The notes below the pieces were generated by a model. It had not been told where the DNA came from. It saw only the letters and a program-made list of their open reading frames with translations, and made no database searches. This document shows, one piece after another, positions 41,802 to 50,921 of a stretch of 64,000 nt of DNA; position 1 is the first letter of the stretch, and the number at the start of each line of letters is the position of its first letter. Source of the stretch: Emticicia sp040253585. GTDB lineage: Bacteria; Bacteroidota; Bacteroidia; Cytophagales; Spirosomataceae. The DNA lies in contig NZ_JBELAU010000008.1 in assembly GCF_040253585.1 (NCBI RefSeq), forward strand, positions 186,001-250,000, read 5' to 3'. The translations under genes and the position numbers were made by a program.

Positions 41802-43484
41802 ATGAAACCCCATAAACTATTCTTTTTTAGCAGTTTTTTGCTGTTATTTTCCTGTAATCAAAGCAAATATGACCTCATCATCAAGAATGGTCTTATCTTC
41901 GATGGCAATGGAACTACTCCTATTTTGGCCGATATTGCTATAAAAAATGATACGATTGCATTTGTTGGAAATTTGGGTTTTCAATTTGACACAAAAGATG
42001 TGACCGTAATTGATGCTAAAGGCATGGCAGTTGCTCCTGGCTTTGTAAATATGCTAAGTTGGAGTACCGAAAGTCTGATTGAAGATGGGCGTTCGATGGG
42101 AGAAATAATGCAGGGCGTTACGCTCGAAGTTATGGGCGAAGGTGACTCAATGGGGCCAATCAGTGATGCAATGAAGCTTGATGCTAAAAAATCACAAGGC
42201 AATATAAAATACGATATTCCATGGAATACTTTGGGAGAATACCTTTCTTACTTAGAAAAACGAGGAGTTTCGACCAACGTAGCTTCGTTTGTGGGAGCTT
42301 CAACTGTAAGAGCAATGGAGTTGGGTTATGCCAACCGTCCGCCTAAACCTGATGAACTCGACCGCATGAAAAAGCACGTGAAACTGGCCATGGAAGAAGG
42401 GGCAATGGGTGTGGCTTCGGCATTAATTTATACACCCGGAACTTATTCTGACACGCACGAACTCATTGAGTTATCGAAAGTAGCTTCCGAATATGGCGGC
42501 ACATATATTTCACATTTAAGAAGTGAAGGAAATCGACTTGAAGAAGCTGTCAATGAGCTAATTACGATTGCAAAAGAAGCAAATATTCACGCAGAAATTT
42601 ATCATTTGAAAGCCGCAGGAAAAAACAATTGGCCCAAAATTGATAAAGTGATTACTAAAATTGATAGTGCAAGAAAAGCAGGTATCAATATAACTGCTGA
42701 TATGTACAACTACATTGCTGGGGCAACTGGACTTGACGCCGCCATGCCACCGTGGGTGCAAGAAGGTGGTTTCGACCAATGGAGTAGAAGGCTCAAATCG
42801 GGCACAATCAGAGAGCAAGTCGGGCGAGAAATGATTTCACCACAAAATGACTGGGAAAATTTATGTTTAGCTGCAGGAGCAGATAAAACATTATTGATTG
42901 GTTTTAAGCAGGATTCTCTCCGAAAATATATTGGCAAAACTTTAGCCGAAGTAGCTGCCATCAAGAAAAAAACTTGGTATGAAACCGCAATGGATTTGGT
43001 GGTTTCGGATGGGTCAAGAGTTGATGTTGTATATTTTTTGATGAGTGAAGAAAACGTAAAAAAACAGATTCAACTACCCTACATGAGTTTTTGCTCAGAT
43101 GCGGCCTCTATGAATCCTGCTGGGGTGTTTTTGAAATCCAGTAATCATCCGAGAGCTTATGGCAATTTTTCTCGGCTTTTGGGCAAATATGTGCGTGAAG
43201 AAAAGGTGATTACACTACAAGAAGCCATTAGAAAACTCACATCTTTACCTTGCGATAATCTCAAAATTCAGAAACGTGGGCGTTTAGCCGTTGGCAATTA
43301 TGCAGATATTGTAGTTTTTGACCCCAATAAAATTCAGGATGAAGCAACTTTTGAGAAGCCACATCAGCTTTCAGCAGGAATGCTTCATGTGTTTGTTAAT
43401 GGTAAGCAAGTTGTGAAAGACGGCCAACATACTGGCATAAAATCGGGGAGATTTGTGAAAGGACCGGGGTGGAAAAGTGAGTAA
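41802..43484 (+). CDS. D-aminoacylase-like amidohydrolase lipoprotein lacking the HxH motif
   Basis: 560 residues from the ATG at 41802, which gives MKPHKLFFFSSFLLLFSC with a lipobox. A TTG at 41787 is the upstream alternative and is less likely. The family layout of N-acyl-D-amino-acid deacylases is present: KNGLIFDGNGTTP at the start, AVAPGFVNML, GVTLEVMGEGDSM, ISHLRSEGN and the C-terminal ADIVVFDPNKI. Where active members have H-x-H after GF(I/V)D, this protein reads GFVNMLSWSTESLI, so two metal-ligand histidines are gone. The other ligands (SHLR, AEIYHLKAAG and FCSDAAS) remain. It may use one metal, have another activity or be inactive. It is a single gene with no signs of an operon. Confidence 0.85.
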   Translation: MKPHKLFFFSSFLLLFSCNQSKYDLIIKNGLIFDGNGTTPILADIAIKNDTIAFVGNLGFQFDTKDVTVIDAKGMAVAPGFVNMLSWSTESLIEDGRSMGEIMQGVTLEVMGEGDSMGPISDAMKLDAKKSQGNIKYDIPWNTLGEYLSYLEKRGVSTNVASFVGASTVRAMELGYANRPPKPDELDRMKKHVKLAMEEGAMGVASALIYTPGTYSDTHELIELSKVASEYGGTYISHLRSEGNRLEEAVNELITIAKEANIHAEIYHLKAAGKNNWPKIDKVITKIDSARKAGINITADMYNYIAGATGLDAAMPPWVQEGGFDQWSRRLKSGTIREQVGREMISPQNDWENLCLAAGADKTLLIGFKQDSLRKYIGKTLAEVAAIKKKTWYETAMDLVVSDGSRVDVVYFLMSEENVKKQIQLPYMSFCSDAASMNPAGVFLKSSNHPRAYGNFSRLLGKYVREEKVITLQEAIRKLTSLPCDNLKIQKRGRLAVGNYADIVVFDPNKIQDEATFEKPHQLSAGMLHVFVNGKQVVKDGQHTGIKSGRFVKGPGWKSE

Positions 43485-43610
43485 GAAAGTCCACTGTCGA
43501 TAGTCCGCAGTACACAAATTAGGTCAGCAAAAATAATTAATTTACTGTGGCATAGTTTTTTAGTCTAAATAATTCAGTTAAACTAAAAATTTACATTAAA
43601 CCCAAACACC

Positions 43611-43934
43611 ATGAGATTTGTATTAGAAATTCTACTTAATGCGGGCGTTTTGCTCGGAATCGCTTATTTATGGCCAAAAGTGCACGTAAAAAGCTATGTT
43701 TTTGCCATCGTGGTTGCTTTAATTTTGGGTATCCTGAATGCCACCATTGGTTTTCTAATTCGAGTACCGCTCAATTTTTTGACACTGGGGATGTTTACTT
43801 TTATTGTGCGTATGCTCGTGACAGCTCTTTTACTCAAATTAATTGACAAATTCACCGACGACCTCACAATTGATGGCTATCTACCCGCAATTGTCATTGC
43901 TGTGGCTATGGCGGCGGCGAGTAGTATTTTGTAA
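43611..43934 (+). CDS. Phage-holin-family IV-like four-helix membrane protein
   Basis: 107 residues with four membrane segments covering nearly the whole length (AGVLLGIAYLWPK, AIVVALILGILNATIGF, PLNFLTLGMFTFIVRMLVTA and LPAIVIAVAMAAASSI). It matches the small membrane family annotated as holin superfamily IV, which is widespread in bacterial chromosomes and usually not phage-linked. NFLTLGMFT is the conserved central motif. There are no phage genes nearby, so a lytic role is not implied; the physiological role is unknown. The gene stands alone, 126 bases after the previous stop and before a repeat-rich convergent gap. Confidence 0.85.
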   Translation: MRFVLEILLNAGVLLGIAYLWPKVHVKSYVFAIVVALILGILNATIGFLIRVPLNFLTLGMFTFIVRMLVTALLLKLIDKFTDDLTIDGYLPAIVIAVAMAAASSIL

Positions 43935-43965
43935 AAACTTGAAATTTCCATAATATTAAAAAATA

Positions 43966-44057
43966 GAACGCTGATTACGCTGATGTGCCAACGCTGATTA
44001 AACGGATTTTATCTGTGAAAATCTGCGTTTCTGAAAGAATCCGCGTAATCAGCGTTC
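43966..44057. repeat. Compound palindromic repeat (GAACGCTGATTACGC type)
   Basis: A perfect 15-bp stem (43966-43980 with 44043-44057) encloses a 62-base loop that contains further ACGC/GCGT and GGATTTT/AAAATC pairing, so it can fold as a branched structure. To my knowledge, CGCTGATTACGC repeats are found dispersed in Bacteroidota intergenic DNA. It lies between convergent genes. Confidence 0.65.
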
Positions 44058-44124
44058 CAATTTTCTATGAAAATGCTTCGTATGAAACTGTATATAAAGC
44101 TGTATATATACAATTTTGTACATG

Positions 44125-44168
44125 ACACCAAAACGGTGAACCTGCAAGCAGATTCACCGTTTTGGTGT
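44125..44168 (-). terminator. Hairpin downstream of the coiled-coil repeat gene
   Basis: A perfect 16-bp stem (44125-44140 with 44153-44168) has a 12-base loop that itself pairs CTGC with GCAG. It lies 11 bases after the stop of the gene at 44179 and is the likely transcript end, although no T run follows. Confidence 0.65.
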
Positions 44169-44178
44169 ATCATTCAGA

Positions 44179-44859
44179 TTATTTACCACCAAACAATTTA
44201 CTCCAAAAACCTTTGGCTTTCTGAGTAACTTCGGCTACTGTTTCGCTTGCTTCAGCTGCAATTTCTTGAGCTTTTGCTTTCGCAGCATCTACTGCTTCGG
44301 CAGCATCAGCTTTCAAATCTTCGATTTTTTCGGCCGCTTCTGCTTTCATAGCATCAACGTTTTCACTTTTCATAAATTCCGTAGCTTTAGCTTTCAAGTT
44401 ATCAACCGTAGCCGATGCTTCTGCTGCAAACTCTTGAGCTTTTGCTTTGGCAGCTTCTACTGCTTCAGCCGCCTCTTCTTTCAAATCAGCAATTTTTTCG
44501 CTTGCACCTGCAGCAACTTCTTGTGCTTTTGCTTTGGCAGCTTCTACTGCCTCAGCAGCATCTTCTTTCAAGTCTGCAATTTTTTCACTTGCACCTGCAG
44601 CAACTTCTTGTGCTTTTGCTTTGGCAGCTTCTACTGCCTCGGCTGCATCTTCTTTCAAATCAGCAATTTTCTCGGCTGCCTGTGCTTTTACTTCGTTGAT
44701 TTTTTCTTCACTAACTAACTCCGATGCTTTTGCTTTCAAATCACCGATTACTTCAGTTGCTTCTGCTTTCAAATCTGTCAATTTTTCAGTTGCAGCGACC
44801 TTTGCTTCTCCAGCTATTTCCGTTGCTTTATCTGTAACGCTTTTTTCGTTCTCTGCCAT
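44179..44859 (-). CDS. Ala/Glu/Lys-rich coiled-coil protein with 29-residue repeats
   Basis: 226 residues without signal peptide or membrane segment. The centre has at least three near-identical 29-residue repeats starting EKIADLKE(D/E)AAEAVEAAKA and ending KAQE(V/F)AA(G/E)AS, with diverged copies either side. At the DNA level a 50-base block repeats exactly with an 87-base period (44504 and 44591), so the array is recent or actively homogenised. The composition (Ala, Glu, Lys, no Pro or Cys) predicts one long amphipathic helix, like apolipoprotein-type or LEA-like proteins. The C-terminus ends in a short basic-aromatic tail (KAKGFWSKLFGGK) that could touch a membrane. Function unknown; stress protection is a guess. 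Confidence 0.75.
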   Translation of the reverse strand: MAENEKSVTDKATEIAGEAKVAATEKLTDLKAEATEVIGDLKAKASELVSEEKINEVKAQAAEKIADLKEDAAEAVEAAKAKAQEVAAGASEKIADLKEDAAEAVEAAKAKAQEVAAGASEKIADLKEEAAEAVEAAKAKAQEFAAEASATVDNLKAKATEFMKSENVDAMKAEAAEKIEDLKADAAEAVDAAKAKAQEIAAEASETVAEVTQKAKGFWSKLFGGK

Positions 44860-45072
44860 AATAATTTTATGATTGAAGGTAAGACTTTTTAATGTTGGCG
44901 TAAAATTACAATTTTTGTTGGCACAAATAAAAACTAAACAACTGATATTTAAGCAATTGCGATGTTTTTTTATTGTTAATCTTCGTAAAACACTACAATT
45001 TTTAATTTTTAGACTTTACACAACTTTTATAGGCACTTTTTCGTAGTAATATAATAGGATAATCTGCTACCC

Positions 45073-47514
45073 ATGATAAAAAAAATACATTTAGTTTTAA
45101 TATTCTTAGCTGTTTTGAGTCATACAACTTTTGCCCAGCGAACATTTACAATCAGTGGTTACGTGCGTGAAAAAGGCAGTCAAGAGCAACTTATCGGTGT
45201 AAACGTTTATGTTCCCAGTAGCACTTTCGGCACAAGTAGCAATAACTACGGTTTTTATTCAATAACGCTTCCTGCCAACGATGCCGCTACTTTAGTTTTC
45301 TCTTTTGTAGGTTACGAACGCATCGAAAAAACATTTGTACTCAACAAAAATATCGAAATAAATATTGAGTTGGCTTCGGCCAATCAGCTCAACGAAGTGG
45401 TAGTTTCATCAAAACGCCAAGAAGAGCGAGTGAGCGAGTCGGTAGAAATGAGTAAAATTGATGTACCAATCAATCAAATCAAGAAAATCCCAGCTTTTAT
45501 GGGCGAAAAAGATGTTTTGAAGGTGCTTCAACTCATGCCAGGCGTACAGAAAGGCTCGGAAGGCCAATCAGGAATTTATGTGCGTGGCGGAGGCCCTGAC
45601 CAAAATTTGATAATCTTAGATGATGCCGTAGTCTATAACGCCAGTCACCTTTTTGGGTTTTTCTCAGTTTTTAATGGCGATGCCCTCAAAAGTGTAGAAC
45701 TCACCAAAGGTGGTTTTCCTGCACGTTTCGGAGGCCGACTTTCGTCAGTCATTGAAATGAATATGAAGGAAGGAAATAAAGAAAAACTGCACGGTGAGGG
45801 CGGGATCGGACTTATTTCTTCAAGATTAACCCTCGAAGGGCCGATTAAAACAAAAAAACAAAAGACCACAAAATCTTCATTTATTGTTTCGGCAAGACGC
45901 ACTTATCTTGATGTTGTGGCTGCTCCACTCGTGAAAGCGTCTCAAAGGGATGCTATCGAAAAAACTAAGGGCGGCTATTATTTTTATGATTTGAATGCTA
46001 AAATGAATTATGATTTCGGGCAGAAAGATAAACTGTATTTGAGTGGGTATTTTGGAAAAGATAAGTTTAGTACAAACACTGTAAGTCCCGAAAGCAATTC
46101 ATCAAACGGTCTAAACTGGGGTAATGAAACTGCCACTTTGCGTTGGAACCACCTTTATTCACAGAAGCTTTTTGGCAATTTATCACTTATTTATAGCCGT
46201 TATCGCTTCAATATTAGTTCGGTAGTTAATTCCCTCGACCTCAATACTAATACTAATTCTACTTATAATTTAGATTATCAATCAGGCATAAGAGACTATG
46301 CTATTAAATACGACTTCGATTTTTTTCCAGCCCCAAAGCACGCCTTGAAATTTGGTATTCAGTCCACTTTTCATCGGTTTACACCAAGTGCAGTTGTGCT
46401 ACAAGACTCCGATATTAGCCGTTTTGAAAACAGAATTGATAATATCGACGTTGTAGAATCGGGAATTTATGCCGAAGACGTTTGGCAAGCAACCAGCCGA
46501 CTAAAAATGAACGCTGGTCTCCGAATCAGCAATTATCAAGTTTCGGGAGCAAGTTATGTGCGTCCAGAACCACGCTTGGCGGCGGCTTACAAACTGAAAA
46601 GTGATTTGGCTTTTAAGGCTTCCTACGCACTGATGAATCAATATGTGCATTTGCTTACCAATACTGGCATTGGCTTACCAACCGACCTTTGGGTACCAAC
46701 TACCGACAGGGTTGCCCCACAACAATCGCAACAAGTGGCGGCTGGTTTTGCTAAGGATTTCGATAAAAAAGGCTTAACGCTGACCATCGAAGGATATTAT
46801 AAAAAGATGAATAACCTCATTAATTATAAAGAAGGGGCGAGTTTTTTGCTGGTCAACGACCCAACTTCAAATAACCGAGTGCGTTGGGAGGATAACGTAA
46901 CGATTGGTCAAGGTTGGTCTTATGGAGCGGAGTTTTTATTGCAGAAAAAAGTCGGGAAGTTTTCGGGTTGGGCAGGCTACACGCTTTCTTGGACAAAATG
47001 GCAATTTGACGAACTGAATTTTGGCAAAGAGTTTTTCCCTCGCTACGACCGCCGAAATGATATTTCGTTGGTCGGAATTTATGATATAAAACCAAACATT
47101 ACGGTTTCGGCAGTTTGGGTTTTCGGTACTGGAAATGCTCTCACAGTGCCGCTTTCGAGGTATAATGGGTATAGCAATTTTAATACTCGTTTTGGGGCAA
47201 ATAATGCTATCAATAATACTTCAACCCCAGTAAGTCCACTTTTTGCAGGGCGAGCTGTGCAGGAATATGGCGAGAAAAATACTTTCCGAGCGGAGCCATA
47301 TCATCGACTTGATTTGGGCATTCAATTTAGCAAAAAGAAACGCCGCCACGAACGCACTTGGGAAATTAGTATTTATAATGCTTATAATAGAAAAAATCCG
47401 TTTTTCTACCAGCTCAATACCAAAGTTGATGCTAATAACCAGATTATCAATATCTTACAGCGATATTCTATATTTCCTGTTATTCCATCATTTAGTTATA
47501 ATTTTAAGTTTTAA
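45073..47514 (+). CDS. TonB-dependent receptor with carboxypeptidase-like N-domain
   Basis: 813 residues. Signal peptide ends near residue 22 (TTFAQR). A carboxypeptidase-regulatory-like domain (FTISGYVREKGSQEQLIGVN to about 105) is followed by the plug (MPGVQKGSEGQSGIYVRGGGPDQNLIILDD, in parts) and a barrel ending in VIPSFSYNFKF. It differs from SusC by its shorter length and lack of the SusC signature. TonB receptors import iron complexes, vitamins or other scarce nutrients. A DUF4249 lipoprotein gene follows 31 bases downstream, a pair that recurs in Bacteroidota. The cargo is not shown. Confidence 0.93.
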   Translation: MIKKIHLVLIFLAVLSHTTFAQRTFTISGYVREKGSQEQLIGVNVYVPSSTFGTSSNNYGFYSITLPANDAATLVFSFVGYERIEKTFVLNKNIEINIELASANQLNEVVVSSKRQEERVSESVEMSKIDVPINQIKKIPAFMGEKDVLKVLQLMPGVQKGSEGQSGIYVRGGGPDQNLIILDDAVVYNASHLFGFFSVFNGDALKSVELTKGGFPARFGGRLSSVIEMNMKEGNKEKLHGEGGIGLISSRLTLEGPIKTKKQKTTKSSFIVSARRTYLDVVAAPLVKASQRDAIEKTKGGYYFYDLNAKMNYDFGQKDKLYLSGYFGKDKFSTNTVSPESNSSNGLNWGNETATLRWNHLYSQKLFGNLSLIYSRYRFNISSVVNSLDLNTNTNSTYNLDYQSGIRDYAIKYDFDFFPAPKHALKFGIQSTFHRFTPSAVVLQDSDISRFENRIDNIDVVESGIYAEDVWQATSRLKMNAGLRISNYQVSGASYVRPEPRLAAAYKLKSDLAFKASYALMNQYVHLLTNTGIGLPTDLWVPTTDRVAPQQSQQVAAGFAKDFDKKGLTLTIEGYYKKMNNLINYKEGASFLLVNDPTSNNRVRWEDNVTIGQGWSYGAEFLLQKKVGKFSGWAGYTLSWTKWQFDELNFGKEFFPRYDRRNDISLVGIYDIKPNITVSAVWVFGTGNALTVPLSRYNGYSNFNTRFGANNAINNTSTPVSPLFAGRAVQEYGEKNTFRAEPYHRLDLGIQFSKKKRRHERTWEISIYNAYNRKNPFFYQLNTKVDANNQIINILQRYSIFPVIPSFSYNFKF

Positions 47515-47545
47515 AAACTAACCCCTAAAGGGGGATTTTATAAAA

Positions 47546-48475
47546 ATGAAAAACAAGTTTTTAAATATTATACTTATTCTCAGTCAGTCTTTTCTGCTTT
47601 CGTGTGAAAGTTTGATTAAGGAGATTGACCCTTCGTTTCTGCCCGAAACTGATTCTAAGTTGGTTGTGGCTTGTTTTATTTCTCCACAAGATACGGTTTT
47701 GGCGGCCAAAGTTACCGAGACCAAATTGCTAATTGGGACTACGGGCGATATTAGAAAAGATATTACGAACGCAACGGTAAATTTATCGGATGGCAATAAA
47801 AGTATTCGATTGATTTACAGTCCAAAATTGGGATATTACCGTGCTTTACCTTCAGAATTACCAATTTTAGTAGGAAAAACTTATACAATTACAGTAAGTA
47901 CACCTGATGGCCGACAAATAAATGCCTCAACCACTGTTCCGAATAATATTACAATAAAGGAAGTAAAAATAGACTCCTCAACCGTGAATGATTTTCAGCG
48001 AGGGAATACGGTTACCAATACCGAATTTGATGTAAAAGTAATTTGGCAAGATAAAGCAGGCGAAACAAATTATTATCGAGCCATCAGTGCTTATGATGTC
48101 AATTATGAGATTTCGGAAACAAGAACAAATAAGAAACTAAGCGATACATTAATTTCGAGCCTTGTAGATTTACGAACCATTGATGATAAAGACACTGATG
48201 GTCAATTACTTTCATTGAACAGAACCTTCTTGCCGTCGATTAATATTGCTGGTGTGCAAAATAATCGAGTAGTAAGTGATAAACGCTTAAATAAAATAAA
48301 AGTTGGTTTATTTCAAACCGATATTCATTACTACAATTATCATACATCACTCCGCCGACAACGAGAAAACAATAATCCATTTGCCGAACCTGTGTTGCTC
48401 TATACCAATATCAATGGTGGATTTGGTTGTTTTGGTGCTTACAATGCTACTTGGCAGGAGTTTAATGCAAAATAA
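47546..48475 (+). CDS. DUF4249-family lipoprotein (TonB receptor partner)
   Basis: 309 residues. Lipobox LLSC with Cys19, so it is exposed in the outer membrane. DUF4249 features are visible: the SKLVVACFISPQDTVLAAKV strand, a NATVNLSDGNKS turn, LPILVGKTYTITVSTPDGR and a C-terminal INGGFGCFGAYNATWQEF segment. DUF4249 proteins nearly always follow a TonB receptor gene and are thought to be its surface partner, as SusD is to SusC. A perfect 36-bp palindromic terminator starts 3 bases after the stop. Family identity is firm; biochemical role is not known. Confidence 0.88.
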   Translation: MKNKFLNIILILSQSFLLSCESLIKEIDPSFLPETDSKLVVACFISPQDTVLAAKVTETKLLIGTTGDIRKDITNATVNLSDGNKSIRLIYSPKLGYYRALPSELPILVGKTYTITVSTPDGRQINASTTVPNNITIKEVKIDSSTVNDFQRGNTVTNTEFDVKVIWQDKAGETNYYRAISAYDVNYEISETRTNKKLSDTLISSLVDLRTIDDKDTDGQLLSLNRTFLPSINIAGVQNNRVVSDKRLNKIKVGLFQTDIHYYNYHTSLRRQRENNNPFAEPVLLYTNINGGFGCFGAYNATWQEFNAK

Positions 48476-48477
48476 AA

Positions 48478-48513
48478 AAGACCTCCCCAAATTTATAAAT
48501 TTGGGGAGGTCTT
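48478..48513. terminator. 36-bp perfect palindromic terminator
   Basis: Arms 48478-48495 and 48496-48513 are exact complements with no loop, and A and T runs flank both sides. It lies between the convergent DUF4249 and GMC stops and would terminate both. Confidence 0.8.
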
Positions 48514-48528
48514 CGGTTTTAGTCTTCA

Positions 48529-50247
48529 CTATAAATTTCCTTTCTTAAACTCCTTCACGGCATAATCGGCGGCACGAGCCGTAATAGCCATGAAAGTCAA
48601 AGATGGATTTTGTGTCGAATTGGAAGTCATACAAGCTCCGTCGGTCACGAATACATTTTTGCAATTATGAAACTGATTCCATTTATTGAGCATTGATGTT
48701 TTTGGGTCTTTGCCCATTCGTACCCCCCCCATTTCGTGAATATCCAAACCTGGGGCTTTATCTGGCTTATCATGCGTTTTGATGTTCGTAAAGCCAGCTT
48801 TTGTGTACATTTCGGTGAGTTGCTCATGAAAGTCCTTTATCATTTTTTCATCGTTATCATCATAAGCGACCGACACTTTTAGCTGAGGAATTCCCCACGG
48901 GTCAAGCAGATTTTTATCGAGTGCCACGTAATTACTTTCTTTCGGAATCGTCTCGCCCATCATGTGCGAGCCAACTCTCCAATTTCCGTATCGTGTATGA
49001 TTGAGGCTTTCTTTCAAATCTTCTCCAATGCCTGACGTATCTCGATAGGTCATGCGGCTGGCACTAAAACCTGCAGCATATCCACGCAAAAAGTCGGTTT
49101 CTTGCTTGAAAACATTGCGGAAACGAGGAATATAACTACCATTTGGGCGAATACCTTCGGTGGTGGTATCCAAAAAACCTTCGTATTCTCCCGAAATCGT
49201 CGTACGGAAATTATGGAACGCTATGTATTTTCCTAAAAGTCCATTATCATTGCCCAAGCCATTCTGAAAACGATTTGAGGTAGAATTTAATAAAATTAAG
49301 TTTGTATTGAGCGTGGCGGCATTCAAGAAAATCACACGGGCATAATATTCGGTCATTTGTTTGGTGTGGGCATCAATCACACGCACGCCTGTGGCTTTGC
49401 CTTTTTGTTCGTCATAAATGATTGAATGAACCACCGAGTCAGTTTTCATGGTCAATTTTCCGCTACGCATGGCCCACGGAATAGTTGATGAATTACTACT
49501 AAAATATCCACCATACGGACATCCACGCTGGCATAAGTCTCTTTGTTGGCATTTGGCTCTGCCTTGCTGAAAGTGAATCGGCTGCGGTGCAGTAAGATGA
49601 GCACAACGCCCAATAATAATTGGTCGAGTACCTTTATAGTGCTTGGCCATTTCTTTGGTGAAATGCTTTTCCACACACGACTGCTCGTGAGGCGGTAAAA
49701 ACTCGCCATCGGGCAACTGAGGAAGTCCATCTTTATTTCCCGAAATACCCGCAAATTTCTCTACATAGCTGTACCACGGAGCTATATCTGCATAGTTTAT
49801 CGGCCATTCTACCGCAAAACCATCACGTGCTGGTCCTTCAAAATCGTATTGCGACCAACGTTGTGTACCTCTGGCCCACATCAACGACTTTCCACCAACT
49901 TGATAGCCACGAATCCAATCGAATGGTTTTTCTTGTACGTAAGGATGTTCGGCATCTTTTACAAAAAAATGAGCAGCATCTTCGTTGAATGCATAGCAGC
50001 GGCTCGCAATCGGATTGGCATCTTTGAGTTCCTTCGTAATTTGTCCGAGGTGGTCAAACTCCCACGGATTCATCATCGTAGTTGGGTAGTCGGTTACGTG
50101 CTTTACGTCACGCCCACGCTCCAATAACAATGTACGTAAACCTTTGCCTGTCAACTCTTTAGCTGACCAACCGCCACTAATTCCTGAGCCAACCACGATG
50201 GCATCGAATGTGCGGTCTTTTACTGAATCTATATTAAAATTTGGCAT
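48529..50247 (-). CDS. GMC-family FAD-dependent dehydrogenase (second copy)
   Basis: 572 residues, clearly a paralogue of the GMC gene at 29234-30958. FAD site IVVGSGISGGWSAKELTG near residue 16, Fe-S type C-x5-C-x3-C in KCQQRDLCQRGCPYGGYF, catalytic-region IHEMGGVRMG and TQNPSLTFM near the end. No signal peptide; the Tat-type small subunit immediately upstream should carry it out. Unlike in the first locus, the small subunit precedes the dehydrogenase here, 104 bases upstream. Likely oxidises a sugar or glycoside at the membrane. Substrate differences between copies cannot be judged. Two genes upstream is a DUF5916 protein in the same direction. No cytochrome is encoded nearby. Confidence 0.92.
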   Translation of the reverse strand: MPNFNIDSVKDRTFDAIVVGSGISGGWSAKELTGKGLRTLLLERGRDVKHVTDYPTTMMNPWEFDHLGQITKELKDANPIASRCYAFNEDAAHFFVKDAEHPYVQEKPFDWIRGYQVGGKSLMWARGTQRWSQYDFEGPARDGFAVEWPINYADIAPWYSYVEKFAGISGNKDGLPQLPDGEFLPPHEQSCVEKHFTKEMAKHYKGTRPIIIGRCAHLTAPQPIHFQQGRAKCQQRDLCQRGCPYGGYFSSNSSTIPWAMRSGKLTMKTDSVVHSIIYDEQKGKATGVRVIDAHTKQMTEYYARVIFLNAATLNTNLILLNSTSNRFQNGLGNDNGLLGKYIAFHNFRTTISGEYEGFLDTTTEGIRPNGSYIPRFRNVFKQETDFLRGYAAGFSASRMTYRDTSGIGEDLKESLNHTRYGNWRVGSHMMGETIPKESNYVALDKNLLDPWGIPQLKVSVAYDDNDEKMIKDFHEQLTEMYTKAGFTNIKTHDKPDKAPGLDIHEMGGVRMGKDPKTSMLNKWNQFHNCKNVFVTDGACMTSNSTQNPSLTFMAITARAADYAVKEFKKGNL

Positions 50248-50351
50248 TTTTTTCGTTGATTAACCCCACCCAACCCTCCCCGATAGGGAGGGCTAAAGCG
50301 AAGAATATTTTTTTAAAAGCTACTTTAAAGGCTCTCTTTTGAGTAGAGGGT

Positions 50352-50867
50352 TTATTGTTTTACAGGAACACAGCCATGATAAAAACCTGGAGCCATGACG
50401 TATTTCTGAACATTGACCATATAATATTCAGAATTTGTATAGCCACGAATTGTAAGGTTTTTTATCATTTCCACAAACTTTTTGCTTGCGTCATCGGCTT
50501 TGCTTAGCTGCAAAATAGTATCCTTGCGTTGTTGAGCATCACATTCAATAAAAGGTTTGCTGTTGATTTGTTTAGCCAAATCATCAGTTTTAGCAAGGCC
50601 TTGTCGTAGGCTTTTTTGGGCAGTTTCTCCATAACAATCATTAATCATGCGTAAGGCAAATTGGTGCACTTTTAGCGATTTTGCCCCAGGAGTTTTGGTT
50701 TCGGGGATAATTGTCTCGACGATTTCGGCTAAAATAGCCTCGTCGCTGGCAGATAAAGATTTGTCGTTGCCGATTGAGTCGGGAGTCCAACTTGTAGCCC
50801 AAGCGGGCATGGACACCAAACCACCGAGAGCCACCGAAAGGCTTTTCAGTGCGGTGCGTCGTTGCAT
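50352..50867 (-). CDS. Gluconate 2-dehydrogenase subunit 3-family protein (second copy)
   Basis: 171 residues. The N-terminus has a Tat-like signal (MQRRTALKSLSVALGGL, then cleavage near MPAWAT). The family core EAILAEIVETIIPETKTPGA is present, as is the YTNSEYYMVNVQKYVMAPG region close to the end. It is 26 residues shorter than the copy at 28509-29102, mainly in the middle. It sits 104 bases upstream of its GMC partner and 54 bases downstream of the DUF5916 gene on the same strand. The spacing to DUF5916 leaves little room for a separate promoter, so the three genes may be one transcript. Confidence 0.87.
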   Translation of the reverse strand: MQRRTALKSLSVALGGLVSMPAWATSWTPDSIGNDKSLSASDEAILAEIVETIIPETKTPGAKSLKVHQFALRMINDCYGETAQKSLRQGLAKTDDLAKQINSKPFIECDAQQRKDTILQLSKADDASKKFVEMIKNLTIRGYTNSEYYMVNVQKYVMAPGFYHGCVPVKQ

Positions 50868-50921
50868 AGTTTTGTTGATTTTAGGTTGAATAAATTATAT
50901 TGTCGTTGAATATTTTACTGT

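Noticed and set aside
43611..43934. Holin gene as a sign of a prophage
   Set aside because: The family is chromosomal in many bacteria, and there are no endolysin, portal, terminase or integrase genes nearby.
44447..44872. 141-residue Ala/Ser-rich frame on the plus strand
   Set aside because: It is the antisense shadow of the 29-residue-repeat gene on the minus strand and owes its length to that gene's repeats.
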